Shown piece after piece: positions 43,188 to 52,031 of a DNA stretch of 64,000 nucleotides. This DNA is from JADJNW01 sp964526645 (GTDB taxonomy: Bacteria; Bacteroidota; Bacteroidia; Chitinophagales; Saprospiraceae), in contig CAZGJN010000007.1 in NCBI GenBank assembly GCA_964526645.1, positions 53,098-117,097 on the forward strand, written 5' to 3'. The notes beneath the pieces were generated by a model. That model was given only the letters and a program-made list of their open reading frames with translations, had not been told where the DNA came from and ran no database searches. A program made the translations under genes and the position numbers. Numbering within the stretch: the first letter of the stretch is position 1; each line of letters opens with the position of its first letter.

Positions 43188-44405
43188 ATGCCAAAAGCAA
43201 GATACAAAGCTTGGTTATTTGCTACCCTCAATGCCGGATGTATGCTATTGCTGGCTTTGTTCTGGCTGAGCTTACCGCGCACCTTCGGCGATGAGGCTTT
43301 TTTCATCAAATGGACCAGCATCATAAAAAAATCCTTGCTTGGCATTGATAAAAAGCCCGCTCCCAACAGTGTTCTTTATATAGATGTATCTGGTAGTAAA
43401 GCCGTCGTGGAAATACCCGACCCCCTCTACGAAGAACCCACCGGCTACCACCATGCCGTCATTACCGACCGCGCCCAACTCGCAGACTTCTTGCAGGCAG
43501 TTGCCAGGTACGGTAGAGGGATCCCGCTTGTCATCATGGATATTAGCTTTGAGAATGCCAGCCCACACGATAGCTTATTACAAGCTGCTATTGACAGTTT
43601 TCCCTTTCCCATACTGGGTGCACGACGCTTGGATGAACGACATCAACTCGTGCCAAGTGTCTTGCAAATGCAAACTGGTATCGCCAATTACTTGAGCCCC
43701 GACAACAATTTTATGAAGTATCCGCTTTTCCTTAAAGATACTCTCCCTTCAATTCCATTGATGGCTTGGGCAATCACCGAAGGAAAAAAATACAATAATA
43801 AAGGCTTATATCCTCGCTTAGATGGACACAGGAGTCTTCACAAACCCATCATTGACTTCAAAATTCGCCCTTATGACCTCAACACCGGTACCAGAGGCGA
43901 TACCCTGGGTTACACGCTGCGCGCCATGGGTACACTGCTGTATGAATGGACCTTCTGGGAAGAAGCGGATATTAAAACGATGCTAAAAAATAAGATCATC
44001 CTTATAGGCGATTATTATCAGGACAAGCACGAAACCGTTTTTGGCAACTTGCCAGGGCCGCTCATTGTGCACAATGCCTACCTGACTTTGGTGCAGGGCG
44101 AAAGCCTCATCCCCTGGAAATGGCTGCTGCTCTTGTATGCCTTGTTTTGGTGGATGTCCGTCAGAGCATTTAATGAAATAGCAAATAGGAAAACAGATCA
44201 GAAAAGTAGTATTAAATCTGCCGTAGGGCGCATCATTGTGGATAGCATTGACGAAACCTTTTTTCTGGCCTTAGGTACCATTCTCTCTTATTTCTTATTC
44301 AATATCCATATTAATATTCTGATATTGCTCATTTATCTAAAATTCGTTTCGTATATTTTGAGGCGTTTTGTTTTCACAAAACCCATAGCTGTGCCTTCAC
44401 CTTAA
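43188..44405 (+). CDS. CHASE2-domain membrane protein without an output domain
   Basis: The 405-residue product has one N-terminal membrane helix (about 9-29), an extracytoplasmic CHASE2 domain (about 55-310) and three C-terminal helices (about 312-330, 355-375 and 378-395). CHASE2 features include VLYIDVSG near residue 62, LVIMDISFENAS near 118, and KIILIGDYYQDKHETVFG near 268 before the membrane. CHASE2 is a sensory module normally fused to cyclases, kinases or similar outputs; here only about ten residues follow the last helix. It therefore probably signals through a partner. The next gene starts 13 bases after its stop and encodes a secreted protein. Confidence 0.85.
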   Translation: MPKARYKAWLFATLNAGCMLLLALFWLSLPRTFGDEAFFIKWTSIIKKSLLGIDKKPAPNSVLYIDVSGSKAVVEIPDPLYEEPTGYHHAVITDRAQLADFLQAVARYGRGIPLVIMDISFENASPHDSLLQAAIDSFPFPILGARRLDERHQLVPSVLQMQTGIANYLSPDNNFMKYPLFLKDTLPSIPLMAWAITEGKKYNNKGLYPRLDGHRSLHKPIIDFKIRPYDLNTGTRGDTLGYTLRAMGTLLYEWTFWEEADIKTMLKNKIILIGDYYQDKHETVFGNLPGPLIVHNAYLTLVQGESLIPWKWLLLLYALFWWMSVRAFNEIANRKTDQKSSIKSAVGRIIVDSIDETFFLALGTILSYFLFNIHINILILLIYLKFVSYILRRFVFTKPIAVPSP

Positions 44406-44417
44406 ACTTACATATTT

Positions 44418-45302
44418 ATGAAAACGATACTATTCATCGCTGGTTTATTCTTTCTAATAAATCACACTACTGCTCAAAATTATTACGTCGCTGGGCTAAA
44501 AGGAGATGTATATTACCAGAATAAACTGCTCAAAAAAAAGGACAAAGTTGTACCCAAAGGCAATATACGCTTCAAAAATGCAGATAGTTATGTCAAACTT
44601 TCAGGCCCAGGCGGTTTTTACACCCTTTCTGCCAGGATGGGAAAAGCCTCCGGAAATGAATTTCTACTCACACTCAGCAATGAGCTATTCCCCAAAGTAC
44701 GTTTGATGACCACCGCCGCCCCCACTTTTTCTATTAAATTTTATCCGAACATATTAAATGAATGGGGCTTTTTTGGGCTGTATTATGATTTCCTTGATAA
44801 AACTAAATTAGCCATTGATCCTGCTTTTACTGCCGATGGACAAATGATTTATCTTTTGCATGAAACCAATCAAGGACTTATTTATAAAAAAGTGGACATC
44901 CGACGAGACTCTATTTTGATGCTTCGCACCAATCAGTTTGCGGTAAGCGCTGATAATAGATTAACAGGAACGCTTATTGTACAAATCAGCGATCCTGCTT
45001 TGCTCGATACCATTCTTGCTAACTACAAGACGCTAAATGAAGTAATGGAGATGTCCGTTTTTGCTAAAGAAGAAAATAAATCCACCAATCAAATTCTCGA
45101 TATATTGAATGTGGGGCAGATCATTAGCAGGCGTACATTTATAAAAGATATGCATTTTCTCATAAAAAGTTGCGATGCCAAAACACAGGAAGAATTTCTA
45201 AATACTGTTGGCATTAAAGAGTATATTTCTGAAAACTATGGGAATATATACAGGCTCGAACAAGTGCTGAGAGACGATGTGGGCTTTCCCAAATCCAATT
45301 AG
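44418..45302 (+). CDS. Secreted protein of unknown function, co-transcribed with the CHASE2 gene
   Basis: The 294-residue product has a signal peptide (about 1-19, TTAQ). The first mature segment (YYVAGLKGDVYYQNKLLKK) faintly resembles the start of FecR-like domains, where a short strand pair precedes a conserved glycine-rich turn (SGPGGFYTL here). The C-terminal half is mixed helix and strand, with no catalytic motif that I recognise. The 13-base gap to the CHASE2 gene indicates one operon, so the two products may interact on the outer face of the inner membrane. Confidence 0.7.
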   Translation: MKTILFIAGLFFLINHTTAQNYYVAGLKGDVYYQNKLLKKKDKVVPKGNIRFKNADSYVKLSGPGGFYTLSARMGKASGNEFLLTLSNELFPKVRLMTTAAPTFSIKFYPNILNEWGFFGLYYDFLDKTKLAIDPAFTADGQMIYLLHETNQGLIYKKVDIRRDSILMLRTNQFAVSADNRLTGTLIVQISDPALLDTILANYKTLNEVMEMSVFAKEENKSTNQILDILNVGQIISRRTFIKDMHFLIKSCDAKTQEEFLNTVGIKEYISENYGNIYRLEQVLRDDVGFPKSN

Positions 45303-45596
45303 ATCGTTTCTACGCTATTTTTATAAAATTTAAAAACTTCTTATATTTGAATGCTGAAGCGTTTCAGGAAAGCGCTGAGCTTTCTTGAAACTTGATTGTA
45401 AATAATTTGGCTATATACAACACCTCAAAACCTTACAAACCAACCTCAAAATCACATCTCTCAGTAGGGGGTTACTGCTGTCATCAAGGTACTGAAAGAA
45501 CTACTGCCAGAGGAAGCGCCCAAACGCAATACCCACAACAAGCTTCCTCTGGCTTCAAACTGTAAGACGCTTGTCCGTTTGTCGCGGGCGCTTATC
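45303..45596. other. Structured gap with two strong hairpins
   Basis: A TATATTTG box (45342-45349) precedes a 13-pair hairpin (45361-45373 with 45379-45391, loop GCTGA). A second perfect 12-pair inverted repeat, GCCAGAGGAAGC and GCTTCCTCTGGC, lies at 45506-45517 and 45542-45553. Neither has a T run. The region could encode a small RNA, act as the 3' end of the CHASE2 operon, or be a gene remnant; an open frame without an ATG starts at 45468 on the plus strand. Confidence 0.4.
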
Positions 45597-46607
45597 TCAA
45601 TTAAAAGTAGGCAGGGCGCTATATTTTTCTACAAAGGCTTTCATTTCATCCACCATTTCCGGTGAGCCCATGGCAACGGTCACCCTTTGGTGCAGATGGG
45701 TTACATCCAGGTCGAGCACTCTTTGCAGTTGGCAGGTCATTGCTTTGCCACCTGCTTGTTCTACGATGAAGGCTAAAGGATTGCATTCGTACACTAATCG
45801 GAGCTTGCCCTGGGGGTACTTGCGTGTTTGAGGATACAAGAAAATGCCCCCTTGCAGCAGAATCCGGTGAATATCACTCACCATGGAACCGATGTAGCGC
45901 AGGCGAAGGTTCATATCGGAGCAGTGATCAATGTAGCGGCGCATTTCTACATCAAATTTGAGGTAATATCCTTGATTAACAGAATAGTAATTGCCGCGAT
46001 TGGGGATTTGAATATCCCGATGGGACAGACAAAATTCGCCGATGGAAGGATCCAGGGTAAAGCCGTTCACGCCTCTGCCGGTGGTATAAACTAACAAGGT
46101 GGAAGTGCCGTACAGGACGTAGCCCGCAGCGACCAGATCAGCGCCTTTTTGCAGAAAGTCCTGCAAGGTGCAAGGGCTGCCAGGATCACTCAAGCGCCTA
46201 TAGATGCCAAAAATCGTGCCAACGGAGACATTCACATCAATATTGGAAGAGCCATCCAAAGGATCAAAAACAACAACGTACTTGGAAGGCTTGTCAATAA
46301 CGGGTGGGATCGGGATAAAATCTTCAAACTCCTCAGAAGCCACGCCACAGCATTCGCCATTGTTTTTCAGGCATTCGATGAGTTTTTCATTCGCGTACAA
46401 ATCGAGTTTTTGCACTTCATCGCCGGTAGCATTGTCACCACCTGCTGCACCGAGGATATTGATTAGCCCAGCTTTGTTGACCTCGCGGTTTACAATTTTA
46501 GCCGCCACGCCAATGTCGCGCAGCAAGCCCGTCAGTTCACCCGATGCAAAAGGAAAATCTTTTTGCCGCCGGATGATAAATTCATCTAATGTGACAATTC
46601 GGCTCAT
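45597..46607 (-). CDS. fbp: Class I fructose-1,6-bisphosphatase
   Basis: The 336-residue enzyme removes the 1-phosphate from fructose 1,6-bisphosphate in gluconeogenesis. Motifs of class I FBPases are present: TGDEVQKLDLYANE near residue 63, the metal-binding FDPLDGSSNIDVN near 115, and LRLVYECNPLAFIVEQAGG (about 276-294). I start at the ATG at 46605-46607 (MSRIVTLDEFI). The frame stays open for another 64 codons, but that extension has no family likeness, and a TATCTTTG promoter box lies inside it. It is divergent from the MsbA-like gene. Confidence 0.95.
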   Translation of the reverse strand: MSRIVTLDEFIIRRQKDFPFASGELTGLLRDIGVAAKIVNREVNKAGLINILGAAGGDNATGDEVQKLDLYANEKLIECLKNNGECCGVASEEFEDFIPIPPVIDKPSKYVVVFDPLDGSSNIDVNVSVGTIFGIYRRLSDPGSPCTLQDFLQKGADLVAAGYVLYGTSTLLVYTTGRGVNGFTLDPSIGEFCLSHRDIQIPNRGNYYSVNQGYYLKFDVEMRRYIDHCSDMNLRLRYIGSMVSDIHRILLQGGIFLYPQTRKYPQGKLRLVYECNPLAFIVEQAGGKAMTCQLQRVLDLDVTHLHQRVTVAMGSPEMVDEMKAFVEKYSALPTFN

Positions 46608-46628
46608 AATGATGTTGGTTAGGTTTTC

Positions 46629-46636
46629 CAAAGATA
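46629..46636 (-). promoter_or_regulatory. -7 box of fbp
   Basis: The minus strand reads TATCTTTG, a full match to TAnnTTTG, 21 bases upstream of the fbp ATG. This supports the shorter fbp start. Confidence 0.55.
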
Positions 46637-46748
46637 GACAAAAAAGCAAATTGGTGAAAATCTGTATTAATTTTGAGGCAATAAAAACTAAACGCCCGCT
46701 TGGATGGTTGTTTAAATCATTGCGAAGCACTTTCAAAGCGACAATACC

Positions 46749-48536
46749 GTGAAGCAACTGAGCTATCTTAATAAGTATTTTTTCAAATATCGCTGGCATT
46801 TATCCCTGGGCATTCTATTCGTCTTTATTTCCAATTACTTTCGAGTGCTACAGCCCCGCATCATTCGAGAAGCGCTTGATCTGGTCATTGAAAATATCGG
46901 GCTTTTTCATTTGTACGAAGGGTTTGCATTGCAATCGGAGTTGTATGGCATTTTGGGCAAAACGCTGTTGTATTTTGGCGCTTTGGTGCTGCTATTGGCT
47001 TTGCTGATGGGTGTTTTTATGTATTTTATGCGCCAGACGATCATTGTTATGTCGCGTTTGGTGGAATATGATTTGCGAGAAGAAATATTTCAGCACTACG
47101 AAAAACTTGATCTCGCTTTTTACAAACGCAATAACACAGGCGATCTGATGGCGCGCATCACGGAGGATGTATCCAAAGTGCGCATGTACCTGGGCCCGGC
47201 GGTTTTGTATGGTATCAATCTCATTTCCTTGTTTATTTTGGTCATCCAATCCATGCTATCCGTCAATTGGGAACTAACACTGTATTGCCTTGCGCCGCTG
47301 CCGCTTTTGTCCATTTCAATTTACTACGTTAGTAATTTGATCAATCAAAAAAGCGAGATGATTCAGCAAAAACTAGCAAAACTGAACAGCATTGCACAAG
47401 AGGTTTATTCCGGCATCCGGGTCGTTAAGTCCTATGTTCAGGAAGCGCCGATGGCAAAATATTTTACAAAAGAAAGCGAAGAATACAAAGAAAAAGCGCT
47501 GGGCTTGGCAAAAGTGAATGCGTTGTTCTATCCTTTAATGCTGCTGCTCATCGGCGCGAGTACGATCATTGTGGTTTATATTGGAGGTTTGCAAGTAGCC
47601 AAAGGTGCCGTTACGCCGGGAAATATTGCAGAGTTTGTCATTTATGTCAACATGCTTACCTGGCCGGTGACAGCCATCGGCTGGATTGCCTCTATCGTTC
47701 AGCAGGCTGCTGCCTCCCAAAAAAGGCTCAACGAGTTTTTAAACACCCAGCCTACGATCACCAATCCAATTCACCAGGCTACGCCGCTGAAAGGCTCGAT
47801 TGAATTTGACAATGTGGTTTTTACGTATCCCGACACAGGTATTCATGCCTTGAAAAATATTAGTTTCAACCTAAAGCCGGGGCAGAAAATGGCGATCATA
47901 GGCAGAACGGGGTCTGGAAAAACAACTATTGCCGATCTGCTCGTGCGTATGTATGATGTGACAGGTGGAGCGATTCGGATTGATGGAACGGATATTCGTC
48001 AGCACGACCTCGCCAACCTGCGCGAAAGAATTGGCTATGTGCCACAGGATGTATTTCTTTTTTCGGATACCGTATCGAGCAATATTGCTTTTGGAAAAGC
48101 AGATGCAAGCCAAGCCGACATTGAATCGCATGCGCGGTACGCTGCTGTTTATGAGGATATTGCTGCCTTACCCAAGGGTTTTGAAACGATCTTGGGCGAA
48201 CGGGGCGTTACCCTCTCCGGAGGTCAAAAGCAAAGGATTTCGATCGCCAGGGCATTGATCAAAAAACCGGATATTGTGATCCTCGACGATTGCCTTTCCG
48301 CGGTTGATACCAATACAGAAAAACAGATACTGGCTTATTTCAACGAATCTTTATCCGATAAAACCGCTATTGTGATCACCCATCGCATTTATTCCTTGCT
48401 CCAGTTTGATAAAATTATTGTAATGGATGGTGGCAAAATAGTGGAAGAAGGCAGCCACGAAGAACTACTTGCTCAGAAGGGCTACTACGCCGAACTATAC
48501 GAAAAACAAACCCTGGAGGATGCTGTGAGCAATTAA
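46749..48536 (+). CDS. MsbA-like ABC exporter (fused membrane and ATPase domains)
   Basis: The 595-residue half-transporter has a six-helix membrane domain (about 1-315) and an ATPase domain (about 345-585). The latter shows Walker A GRTGSGKTT (385-393), Q-loop in YVPQDVFLFSD, signature LSGGQKQR (about 489-496), Walker B DIVILDDCLSA and H-loop TH. It would act as a homodimer or heterodimer to export lipids, drugs or peptides. The start is a GTG at 46749; the N-terminus MKQLSYLNKYFFKYRW is typical of this Bacteroidota group. The second acidic residue of Walker B is Asp rather than the usual Glu (ILDDCLSA), which suggests altered catalysis or a degenerate site. Confidence 0.9.
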   Translation: MKQLSYLNKYFFKYRWHLSLGILFVFISNYFRVLQPRIIREALDLVIENIGLFHLYEGFALQSELYGILGKTLLYFGALVLLLALLMGVFMYFMRQTIIVMSRLVEYDLREEIFQHYEKLDLAFYKRNNTGDLMARITEDVSKVRMYLGPAVLYGINLISLFILVIQSMLSVNWELTLYCLAPLPLLSISIYYVSNLINQKSEMIQQKLAKLNSIAQEVYSGIRVVKSYVQEAPMAKYFTKESEEYKEKALGLAKVNALFYPLMLLLIGASTIIVVYIGGLQVAKGAVTPGNIAEFVIYVNMLTWPVTAIGWIASIVQQAAASQKRLNEFLNTQPTITNPIHQATPLKGSIEFDNVVFTYPDTGIHALKNISFNLKPGQKMAIIGRTGSGKTTIADLLVRMYDVTGGAIRIDGTDIRQHDLANLRERIGYVPQDVFLFSDTVSSNIAFGKADASQADIESHARYAAVYEDIAALPKGFETILGERGVTLSGGQKQRISIARALIKKPDIVILDDCLSAVDTNTEKQILAYFNESLSDKTAIVITHRIYSLLQFDKIIVMDGGKIVEEGSHEELLAQKGYYAELYEKQTLEDAVSN

Positions 48537-48642
48537 GCCAAGGAGAAGAAGTTTTCACAATGCCGCTGCTCCATTCCGCCGTTGGTCTTTCCCAAATTTA
48601 TCCCGACAATCGCTAGCAAATAGCCGAATTGTCAAAAGATTT

Positions 48643-48673
48643 TTTTGATTTTTTAAGTAAATCCTTACTTTTG
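48643..48673 (+). promoter_or_regulatory. Complete Bacteroidota promoter of the PUR-protein gene
   Basis: TTTG at 48643-48646 and TACTTTTG at 48666-48673 are separated by 19 bases, matching the full TTTG-N19-TAnnTTTG consensus. It predicts a leader of about 37 bases before the GTG start at 48717. Confidence 0.7.
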
Positions 48674-48716
48674 TAGCGAGGTAATTGTTTTTGTGTTCAT
48701 TTAAACCTAAAAGAAC

Positions 48717-49106
48717 GTGGATAACGAGAGAAACCAAAGGCGTTTTGAGAGTGTCTATTCAAAAAAAGTACGCGCTGGCAAAAGAAGAACCTACTTTTTT
48801 GATGTACGCAGAACCAAAGGGGATGATTTTTATCTGACATTGACCGAGAGCACCAAGAAATTCAACAACGAGGGGTACGAACGCCATAAAATCTTTTTGT
48901 ACAAAGAAGATTTTAATCGTTTCCTGGGCAACCTCGAAGAGGTGATTAACTACATCAAAACCGAACTGATGCCCGATTATGATTATGATGAATACGCCCG
49001 CCGGCATGAGGAATACGAGAATGAAGAGTACCTGAACGAAGAGGAAGACCGCGAGGAGGAAAAGCCAAAGTCAAAGGTAGAAACGGAAGACGATATCAGC
49101 TGGTAA
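48717..49106 (+). CDS. PUR-family (DUF3276) nucleic-acid-binding protein
   Basis: The 129-residue product contains a single PUR repeat (about 10-85), recognisable from SKKVRAGKRRTYFFDVR and the strand-rich text around DFYLTLTES. Bacterial PUR-alpha-like proteins bind single-stranded DNA or RNA. The C-terminal 45 residues are highly acidic (YENEEYLNEEEDREEEK) and probably unstructured. The start is a GTG at 48717, in agreement with the predicted promoter and the family N-terminus. It is a single-gene unit with its own terminator. Confidence 0.92.
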   Translation: MDNERNQRRFESVYSKKVRAGKRRTYFFDVRRTKGDDFYLTLTESTKKFNNEGYERHKIFLYKEDFNRFLGNLEEVINYIKTELMPDYDYDEYARRHEEYENEEYLNEEEDREEEKPKSKVETEDDISW

Positions 49107-49160
49107 AATGGATCGGTGACCAAAAAACAGTATACATCTCGCTCAACAGTATGTTTGGGA

Positions 49161-49191
49161 AAGTGAAATTCTGATGAGGGGTTTCACTTTT
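49161..49191 (+). terminator. Terminator after the PUR-protein gene
   Basis: AAGTGAAA (49161-49168) pairs perfectly with TTTCACTT (49182-49189) around a 13-base loop and is followed by TTTTG. It lies 55 bases past the stop, before the convergent membrane gene. Confidence 0.75.
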
Positions 49192-49220
49192 TTGTTGTAT
49201 GCCTCGTACCACTTTCCGTT

Positions 49221-51320
49221 TTAATAAGCTCCGAAATACCGCCTCAAAAACCACTCTCCGGTGATGAGCAATAAAAGTAGAAAGAAAAGCCATTTCAGGT
49301 TGATGAGCGCCCTGGTTTTAGTGGTTTGGTAGATCACGGGCTTGACAGTGCCTTTGTTTTTGATCAAATCCGAAATAGTAGCCATGTCCGCAGGATAAAC
49401 CATCGCGCCACCGAATTTATCGCTCAATAGACGGAGTAAGTTGTGGTTTGCCGTCGTTTCAAATAATTCCAGTTGAACAGGTTGTACACTAAACTGCCCT
49501 GTAGCCTTTAGCTGCTGCCCGGCATTGGTCACAGCTGCCTGGAAGGTATAATTGCCCACCGGAAAAATCCCAGCACTGAGGGTATAAGAACGCCCCGTTT
49601 TATTGAAGGTAAAATCAAAAGCTTTGCCCTCCGCATTCGTAATAACCATAGTGGCATCAGGCCCATTGATCAATTCATAGTTGTCATTGTACAATTCCCC
49701 GTCAAAATAAATCGGTTCATTTTCATTAAAAATATTCTTGCCCGGTGTGATCCTGAATTTGCGTTTATCCTCCTTTACACTCAAAAACTGCACCGCTTTG
49801 CCAAGTAATTCTTCAAAAAGAAGATGATTTTGGTTTTGCAAAAAGTCAAACAATCGCCATTTCCAAATCCCCTCAGCGCAGAGAACCCCCGTACGAACGC
49901 CCGCTTCTTCGCCCAATACCCAAAGCGGAAATTTGGTATCCAGCCTGCCAATGCGCTGATACAGTAAAATTGAGGCATCCGGGGCTACCTGAAATTCGCC
50001 AAAAGGCGCTATCAGTGGCGGAAAGGTCGGCAACTCCTTGGATAGCTGCTCCCCGATAGTAAAATTGCTGAATCCAGGAGCAACTTTGCCCTGCACTTCA
50101 TTGATATTCCTACCATCAGACTGTATCGTCAGGAGCGATTGCACCTGGTTGAGTCGCTGAAAATTACTTTGTGTACCAGTGATAAAAAGCCGTGGGATGC
50201 GCTTGTTTTGCAGGATGTTTAAAACCCCCGAAGCGTCGCTGGAGCGGCTTGGCAGCTGATGCAAAATGACAAAATCAAAATCAGCTACATTAACTTTTAA
50301 ATCATTGATAAGCGCAAGCTCCACCTGGTAATTCTTGTTAGTAGTGATGGATTGGCGGATCGCTGTCAAATCGGGATGCGGTGCGTTGGCGAGGATCAGG
50401 ATTTTTTGTCGCGCATCCAAAACATCAATAAAAATATCTTTGCTATTGTTGGCGGTTGATGCTTCCCCTTTGACAGATTCCATTACGATTCGGTAGCGCT
50501 GTACACCCGTTTGCGCTGCATCCAGCAGGATTTCACGGGTAGTAAAAAAGTCATTTCTATCAATATTGATTGGAATTTGCTGCAATTTTCGGGTAGCATT
50601 GCCTTCCACTTTGTACACCACCAAACTGGTATTGCTTCCCTGGCAGTTCTGTGCGCTTACATCTGCTTGCAGGGTGAATTTATCACCGAGATACGCTATT
50701 TTGTTATGAAAAACCCGCTTGAGGATAATATCTTTTCGGATGGTCGTATCTCCCAAAGCGATGCTATAAATCGGCACGGCAAGGTTATTGCTAAGATACA
50801 CAGGATTGCTTCCTTCGTTGTAAATACCATCAGTCGCCAGCACAATAGCCCCCAGGTTTTGATTGCTATAGACATCGTAGATATTGCGGAGCAGCTTGGA
50901 AAGATTGGTCACTTTGTCCGTAAAAGCAAAATTGATCCCCTCGCGGGAGTCGCTGCCAAAGCCGAATTGCTGTACTTCGTAATTGCGCGAAAGCTCATTG
51001 GCTAATGCTTCAAAACGCTGGCGATAAGCTGTCTTTTGTGCTTCATTCATAGAAGCTCCTACGGATTCAGATTCATCTTGTGCCAGGACAACCACCGGTT
51101 TTTTCGTTTCTGTAATCAAAGATTTCAGTAAAGGGGCCAATAATAACATGCTGATGAACGTCACTGCCAGAAATCGGAGTGCACCCATGCCCCACACTAT
51201 GGCTTTGTGCTGCTCCTGAAAAGTTTTGTCTCGAAAATAAAGTACTGCTGCATAGCCTGCGCCTAATAGCACACACAGGATCAAAAACCAGGCGGGATAT
51301 TGGAATGTTAAATTTATCAT
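49221..51320 (-). CDS. Membrane protein with von Willebrand A-like domain
   Basis: The 699-residue product has two N-terminal membrane helices (about 8-28 and 42-66) and one near the C-terminus (about 673-690). Between them lies a vWA-like domain (about 70-210) with a metal-site motif DESES (DxSxS) near residue 81 and a TDG motif near 167. Strand-rich Ig-like regions follow, including an amidotransferase-like or Rossmann-like segment (about 310-380). Bacteroidota encode many such proteins near BatA/BatD-type genes, but no aerotolerance-type operon is present here. It probably has an envelope assembly or sensing role. The gene stands alone. Confidence 0.8.
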   Translation of the reverse strand: MINLTFQYPAWFLILCVLLGAGYAAVLYFRDKTFQEQHKAIVWGMGALRFLAVTFISMLLLAPLLKSLITETKKPVVVLAQDESESVGASMNEAQKTAYRQRFEALANELSRNYEVQQFGFGSDSREGINFAFTDKVTNLSKLLRNIYDVYSNQNLGAIVLATDGIYNEGSNPVYLSNNLAVPIYSIALGDTTIRKDIILKRVFHNKIAYLGDKFTLQADVSAQNCQGSNTSLVVYKVEGNATRKLQQIPINIDRNDFFTTREILLDAAQTGVQRYRIVMESVKGEASTANNSKDIFIDVLDARQKILILANAPHPDLTAIRQSITTNKNYQVELALINDLKVNVADFDFVILHQLPSRSSDASGVLNILQNKRIPRLFITGTQSNFQRLNQVQSLLTIQSDGRNINEVQGKVAPGFSNFTIGEQLSKELPTFPPLIAPFGEFQVAPDASILLYQRIGRLDTKFPLWVLGEEAGVRTGVLCAEGIWKWRLFDFLQNQNHLLFEELLGKAVQFLSVKEDKRKFRITPGKNIFNENEPIYFDGELYNDNYELINGPDATMVITNAEGKAFDFTFNKTGRSYTLSAGIFPVGNYTFQAAVTNAGQQLKATGQFSVQPVQLELFETTANHNLLRLLSDKFGGAMVYPADMATISDLIKNKGTVKPVIYQTTKTRALINLKWLFFLLLLLITGEWFLRRYFGAY

Positions 51321-51532
51321 TTTATGTTGAAGTTGAACGGGGGCAGTACGCCGCGAGGGATTAAGAAAAACAGTGTTTTTTTAGTCTTCCCAACCACTGC
51401 TACTACTTCCTCTTCCTTACAAACACTAATCTTTATATCAACCGAAACGCAATTATAGCTTATTTTATCGTTTAGTATCAGATGATTTTGTTACAGTTTT
51501 GTTAAATACCATTTTTTGCAACTCTATTTTAG

Positions 51533-51540
51533 TAATTTTG
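51533..51540 (+). promoter_or_regulatory. Probable -7 box of the small secreted protein gene
   Basis: TAATTTTG matches TAnnTTTG, 32 bases before the ATG at 51573. A TTTG 14 bases upstream is closer than usual for a -33 element. Confidence 0.45.
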
Positions 51541-51572
51541 GTTTTAGTAAAGGCACTTAAATTCACCCGCTC

Positions 51573-51995
51573 ATGAAAAAAATCATTTTTACGCTCCTTC
51601 TATCTCTAACAATATCGTGGAGCGTGGCTCAGTCTTACAGCACTGAAACCGCTCGGATTCACCTGATGTACAAAGGAGGCGATTTGCCATTCAAATTAAA
51701 AACAACGATGAATCCTCAGTGTCCGTTTAAAATAAAACCACAGAGCTACACCATAATAGAAACAAGCTTAGAAGAAATCGGGCTTATCCAGGAGCTTGAT
51801 TTTGCGGAGCAGGCGGTTTCCCTGCATTTGAAAAAAGGCTCGGACTATTACTTTCGGCTTGCGTATGCACCTGGCGCTGGCACCTGGAATATTGATGAAA
51901 TGTCGGCAAATGCTTTTAAATTAGAATTATTAGCAAACCGAATTAATTTTGACCCCAAGGTGTATAGATTGCCAATGGAAAATACGGTTCAATAA
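51573..51995 (+). CDS. Small secreted protein of unknown function
   Basis: The 140-residue product has a signal peptide (about 1-19, SVAQ). The mature part is mixed strand and helix with two cysteines only in total (one in NPQCPF), and no named motif. The next gene starts 36 bases after its stop on the same strand, so both are probably in one transcript. I do not recognise the family. Confidence 0.7.
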   Translation: MKKIIFTLLLSLTISWSVAQSYSTETARIHLMYKGGDLPFKLKTTMNPQCPFKIKPQSYTIIETSLEEIGLIQELDFAEQAVSLHLKKGSDYYFRLAYAPGAGTWNIDEMSANAFKLELLANRINFDPKVYRLPMENTVQ

Positions 51996-52031
51996 CAATA
52001 TTTTTATCCCAACAAACATATCCTCGTTAAA

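Noticed and set aside
45468..45596. Open frame reading AVIKVLKELLPEEAPKR in the structured gap
   Set aside because: It has no start codon, is preceded by a stop and cannot be tied to a family; it could be a gene remnant but the evidence is too thin.
46608..46799. N-terminal extension of fbp by 64 codons
   Set aside because: The extension has no family likeness, overlaps the divergent MsbA-like gene and contains the fbp promoter box.
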